NCBI GenBank assembly: GCA_016858145.1 | Contig: JAEHOE010000075.1 | Coordinates: 1 to 64,000, forward strand | Length of the DNA: 64,000 nucleotides | Direction of reading: 5' to 3' | From: Edaphochlamys debaryana | Taxonomy: Eukaryota; Chlorophyta; Chlorophyceae; Chlamydomonadales | Shown here: in pieces, positions 22,285 to 33,407 of the stretch | Layout: every line of letters starts with the position of its first letter | Position numbering within the stretch: the stretch's first letter is position 1 | Notes under the pieces: generated by a model | What the model was told of the DNA's origin: nothing | Database searches by the model: none | The model's input: only the letters and a program-made list of their open reading frames with translations | Program-made: the position numbers and the translations under genes

Positions 22285-24185
22285 ATGGGCTCCTACATAT
22301 CTATATTAAACAACACAAGTGACGATGTGCTCGTGAAGGTTGGCGACAACGAACGGGCCCTGAAGATTGCGGGATACGTTGTGACTGCCGTTGGGGCCGC
22401 CGGCTTGGCCGTCGCCGGAGTAGGATATGCTGTCGGGTACCTGTCAGCTGGCTTGGTGACAATCACCGCAGGCTCTGGCCTCACCGCAGTACTGGCAGCC
22501 AAAACGGCCGCCGGTGCCTACCTCACTGTTCACAATGCCATTATGCGCACATTCCAAGACAAGGGCTACACGCTGCTGCGGCCTGGCCAGTCTATGCGGT
22601 CCGGCAAGATGACTCTTTCGCGGTGCCAACAGTGCCATGTCGTCCGTTGCCGGAGGATCAATGGCCTAATTACCGTGGAGGAATGCTACATGCGGTCCAT
22701 CTGGAGTGGCGCCACAGACGGCTCCACCGCAGTTCACGACATTAAGTGGTGGGTCGACGGAAAGGGCTACAGAAAGCTGGAGGACTTCAATGTTGAGCTC
22801 GCGTCGGTCACCGGTGAGCAGGGGTGAGCGTATCATAGGTGGAGGGGGGCGAGCTTGTGCGGTCAGGGGCCGCAGGCTCACGGCGACGGCGACGCACAAT
22901 GACAGTGAAGTGCCTCCCACATCGTGTGTGGGGCTTCTACCCCCGCCATTTCCACCCTTAGCTCCAGCTGCCTCAAGGCCGCCAACAGCTCAACGGACCC
23001 AAAGAGCCTCTGCCTCCAGTGAGCATTCCGGCGGTAGGTGTGTACGTAACCACGCTTGTTCGGCATGCTCTCAGCTCGCTGGCGTAATTCCACGCAACAG
23101 GAAACATTCGCTCCATTCCCCACGACCCCGGCACCCAGGCGAGCAGGCCCTCGACCGGAACCGCTGCGATGTGCTAGCGCCCAGGCAGTACCTCTCTTCG
23201 AGGCTTAACGCCGCATCCGCAGCCAGAACGGCCGCTACAGCCTGGTGCAGCAGTCGGGTGCGTGACGACTGGGTGGCAAGGCGTGCAGTCAAGCGTGTGC
23301 ACGCCTCTTACCTGCCTGCTGCCAGGGTACCCTTGGGCTGCAAGCCACCACCTGTGGGCAGTCTCGCCCGGGCCTGACATTGGTATCCCGCCCTCTCCTT
23401 GCTTGCCCTCCATCCCCTTCTGCAGACTCGCACCTGGTGCTGTATAAGGACGGCCGCGAGGCGATTTGGGCCAACCAGCAGTGGAACAAGGGCGTCGTCA
23501 AGACCATCATGCAGGCACGTGCAGTTGGGATTGCATGTCGGGCCCCTCATGCTCTGTGTGGTGCGCTCTGCTGCAAGCTGTCCCCGGCTGAATGCTGCCA
23601 CAACCCACATGCGGGCCTTATGATGCATACAAGTGAGCGTGACCTTGCCATGTGCATCGCCGGCTGCATAACGCAGGATGACGGGAACCTGGTGTCGTAC
23701 AATGCGGCGGGCAAGCCCCTGTGGTCCAGCGACACGTGGGGCAGGTGCGTGTGCCCGACTTGGGAGGAGGCAAGGGCAAGAGAGGCAAGGTGCAGGGAAG
23801 GCAGGTAACGTGCTCCGTTGTGTTGCAATGTGTGGGCGAGCTCGCATGGCAAGACACGATGGCGGGACCAGGCGGGACGGACCTGTGGATGCCTTGGAGT
23901 CGGCAAGGGATGGAAGCGGTCTCCTCTTGACGCCCCACACCTCAACCCGCTCAACCGCAGCGTGCTCTAGGCTGGCTTGCTGCATGCGCCCGCGCATATC
24001 AAGCACGCCCCTTCCCTTGCTCAATAAGCCACTGCCCAGTTGCCTGCACACACGCCTTCTCCTTCCTCTCCCCCTTCTCCGGACGCAGACCCGGCGCATA
24101 CCTGGTGGTGCACAACGACGGCAGCCTGGTCATCTACCACGGCAAGCGTCCGGTGTGGGCCGTCAACACGGGCGGCCGCCGCTGA
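22285..24185 (+). CDS. Bulb-type (D-mannose-binding-like) lectin protein with hydrophobic N-terminal region
   Basis: The ATG at 22285 starts MGSYIS, which fits an N-myristoylation consensus (Gly2, Ser6). Residues about 28-75 form a long Gly/Ala/Val hydrophobic stretch with GxxxG spacing, probably membrane-inserted; a Cys-containing segment (LSRCQQCHVVRCRR) follows. The first open frame ends at a TGA at 22827, or is spliced at a GTGAGC near 22813. A B_lectin domain is then assembled from exons 23223-23257, 23426-23514, 23677-23744 and 24089-24185, all phase-compatible: QNGRYSLVQQS, DSHLVLYKDGREAIWANQQW, DDGNLVSYNAAGKPLWSS, AYLVVHNDGSLVIYHG, then TGA. The repeated NLVxY/W pattern is the family hallmark. 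The intron at 23515 starts with GC. How the N-terminal exon joins the lectin exons (22828-23222) is not resolved, so two adjacent genes remain possible. Confidence 0.7.
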
Positions 24186-26565
24186 GGCCGTCTGCGGGCC
24201 GTAAAGGATGCCCGAGCAACCAGCATGCAACTACTAAGGCGGTAGAAGACTCTATGCCTTCGCTTGGACAGCCGGCGTGTGCTGACTGTTGTCATACGGT
24301 AGTGCTGAGGCTGAGAACAACAACCTTGTCACTAGCCGGAGGCATGCGGCCTACACGACGGAACAAGTGGGAACGACTAGACCGAATGGATCTTGTGGAA
24401 TTTCATGTGTCCCCTCTCCTTGGGGGATACACCGCGGACACCACGGGAAGGCAGGCGAGCGTGCGGGGGCAGGGGGACAGGAGGCGGAGGCGGGGGCGGG
24501 GGTGCGCAATATTGTGGAGCGTAGCGGCAGGCCTTGGCCTAGCCAGTGATCCTCTCTCTATCTTTTGATTGATCTTGCATCGTTGCAAGGGTCCCCGCGC
24601 TGAGTGCTTGACAGGCTGGAAGCTTGACAGAATTCCTTGTACGCCGCTGTATGACATGCGCTGTCGCCGGCTGTATTCGCGACGCCCTCGCGATGGTCGG
24701 CACGCCTGGGCACGCCACTCGGGAACTTCGGAGATGTGGTCACCCGCTTCGTATTCAGGGCTCGCTCGCACCCATTGTAAACACTTTGAGTAAAGAGTGG
24801 ATCAGGCGGCTTGCCTGGGGCTTTCGAAACTCTGGAGGACCCCCTCGCACTCCCTGCCCTTCGTGTGCACTCGTGCACTGCGCTGCATTGCGCCTTGCTT
24901 TCTCCCTGCCCTTCCACTTCCGTCGAAGTTACAAAACGAGAAATCCGACCGTGTATGCCAATCTCGTTGGCTTCGGCGTTGGCGCTGCTGTGCGTGTACC
25001 ACCAATCCCGGTCAGGCTGAGGCCTGATGGACTCTGCTCCCCGGAGCCCCCTCCCCACCCCCTGCCCCCCTGCTCCTCCCCCCTCCCCCAGAGCTCCTCC
25101 CTAGCCTCATGTGCGGCTGCTTGCCGCCACCTTGTGGGCGCCGCGGTGACAAACACGCTGGCAACGTCACTGGGGCAACTGCGGAGGCATCGACCCGGGG
25201 AGGAAGGTGTGAGGGGCATGGGGCCGATGGGGGGCGAAGTACCGGGTAGGCGGGGCTGGTGAGCGACGCCCTCAGTCTCACGGACATCCTGCCCTCCGCT
25301 CCCCCACAGGCAGGAGCTGCTGACCCCGGTGCGGAGGCGCGGGCGGGTGCGAGGTCCGAAGGGGGCAGGACGGGCGCAGGGGTGCGTGCTGCGGACCAAG
25401 TTGGGAAGCCGCGTGGTCCATGGTTGGCCTCTATTATGCGGAGCGACGGGCGGCGCGGAGGCACCCCGCAGGGGGGCGGCGGCGCGGGCCGTTGGGACGG
25501 AAATAACCGTATGGAAGCCATGACCTGCCATGACTATGTGACGGTATACGATGATGACCGTATTGTGAGAAATTGGCGATACACAGGGACAGAGACATAC
25601 CTCCTGCGCAGCTAGCTGCAAGAGCCCCTGCCGCTCGAGGCGGAACCTCCGGGCCAGACCTCTCGCGGGAGCTTGCTGCCGGGACCCTCCGGGACGCACC
25701 ACCCCTGAAGCGCAAGGCCTCGGGCCAGCGGGGGGGTTGGGGCGGCTGTCCCCCACACGCCCCGACTTCGTCGGACCCCGAAGGCAGCGCTGTCCCGGTC
25801 CCCGAGGCCCCGACCCCCGGCCTGCCCCCGCCTCTCCCAGAGCGCTCAGCTCTCTCCCCACCACGTCCCCGCACCTCCCAAGCCTTCTGCACCCTTCAAT
25901 ACATCTCATAGATGCTTGCAAGGGGGTTGGCGGCCTCGGAATGGGCGGGAGCAGAGCGGGCCGACCTTATTGCGGCGGCGGTCCCGACCCCCTGCCAGCC
26001 GTTGTGCGGCCCGCGCCAGGCAGTGACAGACCCGCCAGCTTTCCTAATCGCCTGCCTGGGACTCCTGTTTTTAACCCTCCAGGCTGCTGCTTGTTGTCCC
26101 CAACACCTGAGTTAACACATCCCGCACGCTTTCATGCCAGGCGTACTCTCTGTAAACCGCGTCGGTTCCAAAGCTGCGTCACACACCAAGGCAAATACTC
26201 GTTCCTGCTTCCCGTCAGTTCACGGAGGTCCTGGTTGCCGCTGCTGCTGGTGCTGGCTGACGGGCAGTGGGCTGGCACTGGCCTATTGAACCGGCCTACT
26301 CGTAGCAGTCGTGTCTTTACTCACTGAATGCTTTCCACCGAAGACTGGCCGCCAGTGTGCTGCCAGGCCGGCCAGGCGTACCAGCGGACCGGCCCCCAGT
26401 CCTCTGGTCACCAGCACTGGCCGCTGGCCCAGGGCGCTGGCGTTCGTATTCTGATGATGACTACGTATAAAGGGTCTTCTGCTTGCAAAAACGACTGCGC
26501 ACAGCAGGTCGCCAACCGGCAGTTTCCGCAACTCCAGAGTCCAGAGTCGTTTATAGCCGAGAAGC
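24186..26565. other. Intergenic region without a supported gene
   Basis: Several long open frames exist on both strands (for example a 330-codon minus-strand frame at 24929-25921). They look like GC-driven shadows, rich in Arg, Ala, Pro and Gly, without splice-consistent structure or a recognisable domain. No RNA gene or repeat of note was seen. Confidence 0.5.
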
Positions 26566-29500
26566 ATGAGACCGTCGGAGAACTCGAGCCTCTCGCAGCG
26601 CTTCAACGTTGTTTCTGGTCCCAGGGGCCCGCATGCGATGAGTGTCGGGGTCCAGGTGAGCGTGCGGGTGCAGGATGCGGCTCCAGCGAGCCCAGCAATA
26701 GCTTCAATGCGTGCCGCTTGCAGGTTGCCGCAAGGCCACGGTATTCGCAGCGAACTGTGAACATCCCACGACCCATGTTCCCCGACGACGACCCCGGCGA
26801 CCCTGGCTCTTGGAGCAAGCTGGACCTTGTGATCATTGCGTCCGCGAACCTGATACTTCGGGCACAAGTACAGGTACGTGACGCAACTGTGCGCCTGAGG
26901 TGCGTGCCCACAGCGGTGCAGCCAACCCCAAGCCAGCCCTTGCGCCAGCCTGCCCCCTGCCCCCTCACCAACACACTTCGCTCTCGCTCGCCCCTCTGCT
27001 CCCCTGACTGCGTGCAGTGCTTCGACCAGCGCTACGGCACGGATGCCCCTAGTCGGTTTGAGCTTGTGGAAGCCGACCTTCACGAGCTCATCTCCTCGGG
27101 ACGCTGCCCTGGAAAGCAAGGCGTGAAGGTGCGGAGAATCCCCACACCACGGTAGCTCCTCGCTGTAGGCTTACGGCGCCGTTGCTGGGCCCAGGCGGGC
27201 TCGGCGCGGGCCCGCCCACGCCCATGTCCAGGCCCGAGCCGCCGGTGCTGTGCCTTTGAGATCAGCAGCCCATCCACACAGCAGCCACCCTGCTTGTGTC
27301 TGCTGGTCTTGATGCCCTCCGTGCCCCCTGTCTTCCCAGGACCCACGGTATGTCGAGACGCTCACTGCGCTCAAGTCTGACACGCTGGCGATCCTGCAAG
27401 GTGCCCAGGCTGCGACGGACGGCACTCCAGACGTTGGTCTCGAGACGTGGGTGGGCCCGCTGGGGTTTCAGAGCGAGAGCCCCGTGAGCACCGTCATCGA
27501 CGAGTGCGCCTCACACTATCGGACATGGCTGTGCCTGGAGGCGGAGCAGGACCTGGTGCTGAGGGCACTCGAGGGCTTGGATTCGACCAAGTACCTTTCT
27601 ACGCTCGACGGGCCAACGCCATTCGTGCGGCTGGTGTCCAAGGGCCGCGCAAAGGTGTGCATGCGTATCTTGTCGTCTGTCGGTCGCAGGGGTATGGTGT
27701 CGTCGTGGGCTCCAGCTTGGTAGGATTGGGTTGGGTTTCCGGCCTCTGGTGCCCTGAATGCCCTCGGTGCCGTGGCCTTGCCCCCTGCCCTTGGCTGTAG
27801 CTCCACGGCTACCACATTCCGGTCGAACACGGCACTGCCCCGCTCTGGCTGTCAGCGGCGTTTGTGGGCGCCCGCGGCAAGGACGTGCTCCCGCTGCTGG
27901 ACCAAGTGGTGGCTGGAAGCCTGCTGCAGCTCGCAACCCTTGTCTCGGTAGGTGCTTTGGCGGTGGCGGGGCGTCGCATGTTCGCCAGGTTCGGGACCTG
28001 CTTCCCTGTCCTTCCGCGCCGCTTCAACCCTCCATCTGCGTGCACCATGCAACCGCGTCCCAACCCCCCCGCGTCCACAGAGCCAGCTGCTCCTGGACCT
28101 GCAGACCCGTCTTCCGGTCCTGGCCTCGTCCAAGGCGTTCAAGGACAACTTCAAGCACCTGGCCGCCTGCATCCTGGTGGACCTGGGCCGGCAGCCCGGC
28201 TACGTGCGCCCGGCCCACATGCTCGCCGCCATGACTGGACTGCCGCCAGATGTGGTCAAGTCACTATGGAGCGCCATGACAGCTGTCCTGGGGCTGTTCG
28301 GCAGGAGCTGCGCAAAGCTAAAGCGGTGCGTGGAGGTCTGGCGCAGTGCGGTCGATGCGGGGCCGGCCCCGTCCGCGCTGCCGGTCGCACCGCCTCCCGT
28401 GGCCCTGGCACTCTCGGCCCCTGCGCGCCCAGCTCCGGTCATTCCTGCCGCTGCTGCCGCCGCCGGCGCCGCTGCTGCCTTCGGTCTCGCCCCCGGCCCC
28501 AGCATCCAAGGGGGCTACAGCATTCTCCCCGGCGCCTTCAGCCCACCTTTCATGCCCACGCCCCCGGGCCCAATGGCTCCAGCTCACTCGGACGTGCCCT
28601 CCGGTTCCGCGGACCACGGCCTCAGCACCGCACCTCCTTGCGGCCCGTTCGGCCCCTTCGCCGAGAACGGCATGTACCTCTGCCAAGCGCAGGGTGGGGC
28701 CCAGGGCGGCCACGTCCTTGCCGGTTTGCTGGACCGGCAGGCGTACGGGGCCCCTGGCGGGCTTTCACACGCGAGCCGGCCCCGCCCGGCCGCCGCCGCC
28801 ATGGCGGCGCCGTTTGGCGCCTGCTGCGAGGCTGGGGGCCCCAACGCGCACAGCGGCCATGTCGGCAGCTGCTGCGGCGGTGGCCTGCTCACTGCCCCAG
28901 CGAGTGCCATGCCCCGGAGCCACACCGCCGTAGACGCTGGGCTCTCAGCTGCCGCTGCCGCAGCCGCTGCCGCTGCTGCCGGCCCCAGCAACCAAGGCGG
29001 CTCCGCTTCCAACTGCAGCCCCATCCGCGCGGCCAGGGAGCAGGGTTCTGCCGGCACCCTCGGACCGGACGCGGACTCGGTATCGGCTCGCCGCAGCTGC
29101 AGCGGCGGTGGACCGGTGCAGGCCGCAGAGGTCCCTGTTGATCCGCCCACTCGCGCGGTGGCCACGCGTGCCGTGCCCCCCGTGATGCGGACCTCGGGCG
29201 CTGTGCAGATGGCCACTCCCTGCTCCCCGGGGGAGCCCCTCGACCAGCGGCTGCGCCTGACGGCATCGGGCGATGCCGCAGCAATGCCAGCCGCTGCCGG
29301 CGCCACCGCCGCAGCCGCCTGCGAGCGGGATGTGTCGTCTGCGGCCGCCGCCGTGGACCTGCCCCCGACCAGGCACACAGCCACGTGCCGCGGCTTCGCC
29401 ATGCTTGCTGCCGGGGCTGCGGCGGAGGCAACGCGGGCGCAGCTGGTGTCGGCGGTTGGGCCTTCCTTGTACGGAATGGTCAGCACCTTGGCAGCGCTGG

Positions 29501-30799
29501 CGCCTCTGCCTCCCGGTCCATTGCTCGCCGCCGCGAACGACGCCTGGCCGAGCCTTGAGGCCGGCGTCACGGACTACGTGGCGGAGTTTGCCCGGCAGGT
29601 GGTCCTCTCCGTCGCCAACCCCGCCCATGCAGCCCCGAGCCCGGCTCCCGCGCCCGCCACAGTGGCGGCTGCTGTCCCCGCTGGCGCTGATGGCACCACC
29701 ACACCGCCGGCGCCCGAAGTCGACCACGCAGCCCCACTCGCCGTGCAGCCGCCGACAGCCCAGCAGCCCCTGGCACCAGGCCCCATGTGGAGCCCTGCCG
29801 CCAACCAGCCGCTGCACCTCAGCGGCGGTGCCCCTGCCAACCAGCCGCTGCACCTCAGCGGCGGTGCCCCTGCCAACCAGCCGCTGCACCTCAGCGGCGG
29901 TGCCCCTGCCAACCAGCCGCTGCACCTCAGCGGCGGCGGTGGTTTGGCCTGCCTGTCGCCACAGACCGACGGCGGCAGTGACTTTGCCTGCCTGTCGCCA
30001 CTACTCGACGGTGGCTTTGACTTTGCCTGCTTGTCGCCACAGCCCGACGGCGGCAGTGACTTTGCCTGCCTGTCGCCACTACTCGACGGTGGCTTTGACT
30101 TTGCCTGCCTGTCGCCACAGCCCGACGGCGGCAGTGACTTTGCCTGCCTGTCGCCACTGCTCGATGGCGGCTTTGACTTTGCCTGCCTGTCGCCACAGCC
30201 CGACAGCGGCAGTGACTTTGCCAGCTTGTGGTTGCAGCCGGAGGGTGACAGCGGCTCCGCCAGCTTGTTGGACCTGGCGGTGGCACCCGGGGCTACCGGC
30301 GAGGCGTGCCCTTTGCAGCCCCTCTACCCTGCTGCTCGGAGCGTCCCGGCCGTTGGCGCTGGCGCTGGCACTGGCCGCACGGCAAGCAGCGCCGGCGCCT
30401 CCCTCCAGCTCTATGCGGGGGAGGCGGCCCGCGCATCTGGCTCGAGCAGCAAGCGGCTGGCGGAGGACGGCGGCAGCCGGTGGGCCAAGCGGCGGTGGAA
30501 CAACGTGGTCGAGGGCATCATGCCGGGTGAGGCCAAGGGGAGGAGGGGCAGGGGCCTTGGCACGGCAGTCGTAAGGGCTGCAGCTGTCAGGGGAGATAAA
30601 ACTGCAGTGAGCCCTGTCATTGGCCTGCCAAGGTGGCTACTATTCCTTCCCAACACGGGTGGAACGCTGCTGTGCCCTTGTTACAGGGGCTGGGCACAGT
30701 GCCTCTGGCGACAACCTCGTGAGCCCTGACGCCGTCCGCTGGGGCGACCACCTGCCGAGTCAGCACCGCTTGAGGCAGACGGCCCCGGCTCGCTCGTAG
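26566..30799 (+). CDS. Large Ala/Pro-rich protein of unknown function with two internal repeat arrays
   Basis: Seven exons with good GT-AG signals and consistent phase: 26566-26655, 26724-26873, 27018-27128, 27340-27654, 27801-27947, 28081-30526 and 30687-30799. The first five exons and the start of exon 6 encode about 340 residues of ordinary, mostly helical sequence (for example ECASHYRTWLCLEAEQDLVL), without a domain I recognise. The rest of exon 6 is low-complexity Ala/Pro/Gly sequence with a 12-residue repeat (ANQPLHLSGG) and a 13-residue repeat (DFACLSPQPDGGS type). Near the end, KRLAEDGGSRWAKRRW could be a nuclear localisation signal. The last exon is uncertain: a second frame there (GSLVASWGPSNARQQ) also looks coding and ends at a splice donor, so the true C-terminus may differ. 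No function is assigned. Confidence 0.65.
29800..29939 (+). repeat. 36-bp in-frame tandem repeat (12 residues, four copies)
   Basis: Units starting GCCAACCAGCCGCTGCACCT recur at 29800, 29836, 29872 and 29908. They encode ANQPLHLSGGAP and are almost identical at DNA level, which suggests recent expansion within the coding exon. Confidence 0.95.
29943..30222 (+). repeat. 39-bp in-frame repeat with 78-bp higher-order period
   Basis: Seven 39-bp units (13 residues) alternate between a form containing SPQPDGGSDFACL and one containing SPLLDGGFDFACL, giving a 78-bp super-unit. Each unit keeps one Cys in FACLSP. The alternation shows that a two-unit block was the expanding unit. Confidence 0.92.
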
Positions 30800-31658
30800 C
30801 CTCGTGGGGTCCAAGCAACGCCCGGCAACAGGTGGGCGGTGGGTGCAGACGAGAGGGGTAGGGGCTGCTGGTGTTGTGGCTCACGTGCCCCGATGACCCC
30901 TGTCCTTCTACCACCATCGAACCGGCACAGGGTGGACACCCGAGCAAGACTCAAGACATGGAATCATGGCAGCTGTGGTCACTGAAGTAACCACACGGGG
31001 TCTCAGGCATGCGGCAGCAGCGCGGCGTCTGTCCCCGTGCCGCCGGCTGCTAAAGGCATACATGGCGGGGACTGTAGAAGCGTGCGTGTCTGGAGCCTGC
31101 AGGTGGAGTGAACAAGCATGCGCGCGCGCCATGCAGCGTGCGCCCGACACTGTGGTTCGGCGGGCAGGGACCCCTACATGTCTGACCCTTGAAGGGTGGG
31201 AAGCAAGGCCCGTTAGCAGGGTCGGTGTTGCCCTTGTAGTCGGCTACCATAGTCGGCTGGCGAGTCGGTCGGCGCCAGCCATTCTTCAGAATTGCTTAGT
31301 TGATGGTGGAGTCATGTGCTTGATGCAGGATGCAAGGCGGGCCAGCTACGGGAGCCGCGGTCATGAGACGGGCAGTGGCCTACAGTCCGAAGGTCTAGAT
31401 AATGTGTGGCATGGGTCCGCCCTCAGCCGACTAGCGAGGGCGGCGGAGTCAGATCAGTTGCCACAGCCAGCCGGCTTCAAGGGCCGGTAAGGGCCAGTTA
31501 GTCGGGTTCTGCCGGGAAATCCCAGGGAAGATAGCAACATTGAGCATGCGGCTTGCGCGGACCCCTGGCGAAAGGCCGTTCACAGGATGGAGTCGTGGTT
31601 TGTGGGCAACGCGGCGTTCGCGGCGTATGGTGATTCCGTGACCCACAGGCGCACGTGA
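30800..31658. other. Intergenic region with an orphan MITE-like end
   Basis: No supported gene. At 31526-31542 the sequence GGAAGATAGCAACATTG matches the right-terminal repeat shared by the two hAT-type MITEs of this window, with one mismatch, but I found no matching left end, so it may be a truncated relic. Confidence 0.4.
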
Positions 31659-33407
31659 TATGTGTTTGTTGTTTGTCCGTGATTTGTGCAGTGGGCAGGT
31701 GGGCGCTGCGCAGTTCGGCGCTTCAGTTGTGGTGCGCTGAGGGTGCGCTGAGGGTGGCGATCCCCTAGCAGTGGTTCAACGACCTACAGTTGGCTGTTGC
31801 TAGGGTGGTGCTGGTATGGGAGGGCCATACCCGGTAGGTGGCGCTACACGCTTAACCTCTCTCAGCCTCGGCTCGGAGCTGGTTCCTATGGTAATATCGC
31901 ATCCTGAGGCAGGACTAGTCGGGCAATCAGACTGACAGGACTGCGCAGTGTATCACGCCGGCATTCTGAATGTTGAATGGCGGTTGGGGGTGTGCTGATG
32001 ATTGCGCCGAAGTGCTCCACAAGTGCTGGCTCAGTGGCTGTAGAGGCAGCGGTGCCTGCTGTCGTGCTGTGGCGTTGCCGTAATGTGGCTGCCGCCGTGT
32101 CCCTTGTCGGGTTCGGCACGAGACTCTTTCGTGTAAGGCCTCAGTCGGATCTGGTTGGTTGTGCAGCCCTTGTATGCGACGTTTCAAGTACGGTAGGCAG
32201 CCGGCCTCCAGAGGGGGGCCAAATGCGCAGCCCGCGCGGGTCGGATGCGCGTGAATGCTGGCGGTCGCGAAGACGTCCAACATTGCGAGCAGCCATCATC
32301 CATTTGACAACAATGTGGGGACCGTAAAAGCGCTTCTCGCTGCCGGCGTGGACAAGGACGCCCGAGGCAAGGTGCGCCTCGGGTGGTGCAGGCACGGGGG
32401 TGGCAGGCGCGGGCGGCCCTGCCCCAGGCCTAGGCCACTGCCCCGCCTCTCAGGCATGGGGTCACAGCACGACCGGTCCCTCCTTAGAGCCTGCTCCCCA
32501 CCCTGTTGCTATCCGCCCTGGACCTTCCCGCAGGATGGGGAGACGTCCCTCTTCGCAGCAGCTGTCCTGGGGGACACAGAGCTCGTGAGGACCCTGATCC
32601 AGGCGGGAGCAAAGGCCGATGTCGTAAGTCTCGGGAGCTGTACCTGAGGGGGGCTCAGCTATGGCAAGACTTTGGCTGGGGAAGCGACATACTCCGTACA
32701 TGGGCCGTACTTCCCTGGCTTCACGGGGCGTGCCCGCGTACTTCCCACTGGCCCCTGCCCGCCTGCGCACACTCAGTTGCTTCCACGCACTCGCAGGGTT
32801 ATACGCCACTGCATCTGGCCATCAAGGGTCGCCACACGAGTGTGGTGAGCGCGCACGAGGCAGTGCGGGCCTGCTGTGCCCTGACCGAAACGTTCACGGA
32901 CGGGGCGCGGGATGCTGTGCAGTGGCGGGGCTTGAACGATGGTGCAAGTACGTCCCCTGACGTCACCATGGTCAGCAACCGCTCGGCCCATAACCCGATG
33001 CTCTGCACTCCCCGCGTGCCAGCTGCAGGATGGGCCCACCCCACTGGTGTACGGCAGCTGGAAGGTCGTCACGGCTCTGCTCGATGCGGGGGCAGACCCT
33101 GAGGCACGCAGCCCGGAGGTGCGAGGCGGGCATTGTGCCAACGTATTCTTTCCACGTGCCCATGCCCGCTTTGGCGGCACCATATCCTGCTTCCTCACGG
33201 CACTTCACCTTCCGAACCTGGTAGGGGCTCACCGCGCTCCATCTGGCCGCCATCAGCGGTGACGTCAAGGCCGTGAGGGAGCTCCTGAAAGCGGGGGCCA
33301 GCACGGAAGCCGAGACCCCGGTGCGTACTGGAAACTGGCCGGGCCGCGCGCAGTCCAGGTACCTCTGGCAATCCGTGCTTGCCCTGCCTGCACCCCTGAA
33401 CCCGCGC
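31659..33407 (+). repeat. 1749-bp tandem duplication, copy 1
   Basis: The interval from TATGTGTTTGTTGTTTGTCC to CCTGAACCCGCGC is followed directly by an apparently identical copy at an offset of 1749 bp. All reading frames and splice sites examined match between copies. It carries the 5' region and five ankyrin-encoding exons of the ankyrin-repeat gene. The junction at 33407/33408 fuses the end of one intron segment to the start of the copied upstream region. Confidence 0.95.

Noticed and set aside
24929..25921. 330-codon minus-strand open frame
   Set aside because: Composition is typical of a GC-driven shadow, with no domain, no splice structure and no supported start.
27864..29141. 425-codon plus-strand frame overlapping the Ala/Pro-rich gene
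   Set aside because: It is an alternative frame of the same exons; the chosen frame has consistent splice phase and contains the in-frame repeats.
31115..31550. Possible third complete MITE with AGCATGCG as target duplication
   Set aside because: AGCATGCG occurs before and after, but no left terminal repeat follows the first copy; only the right end at 31526-31542 resembles the family.
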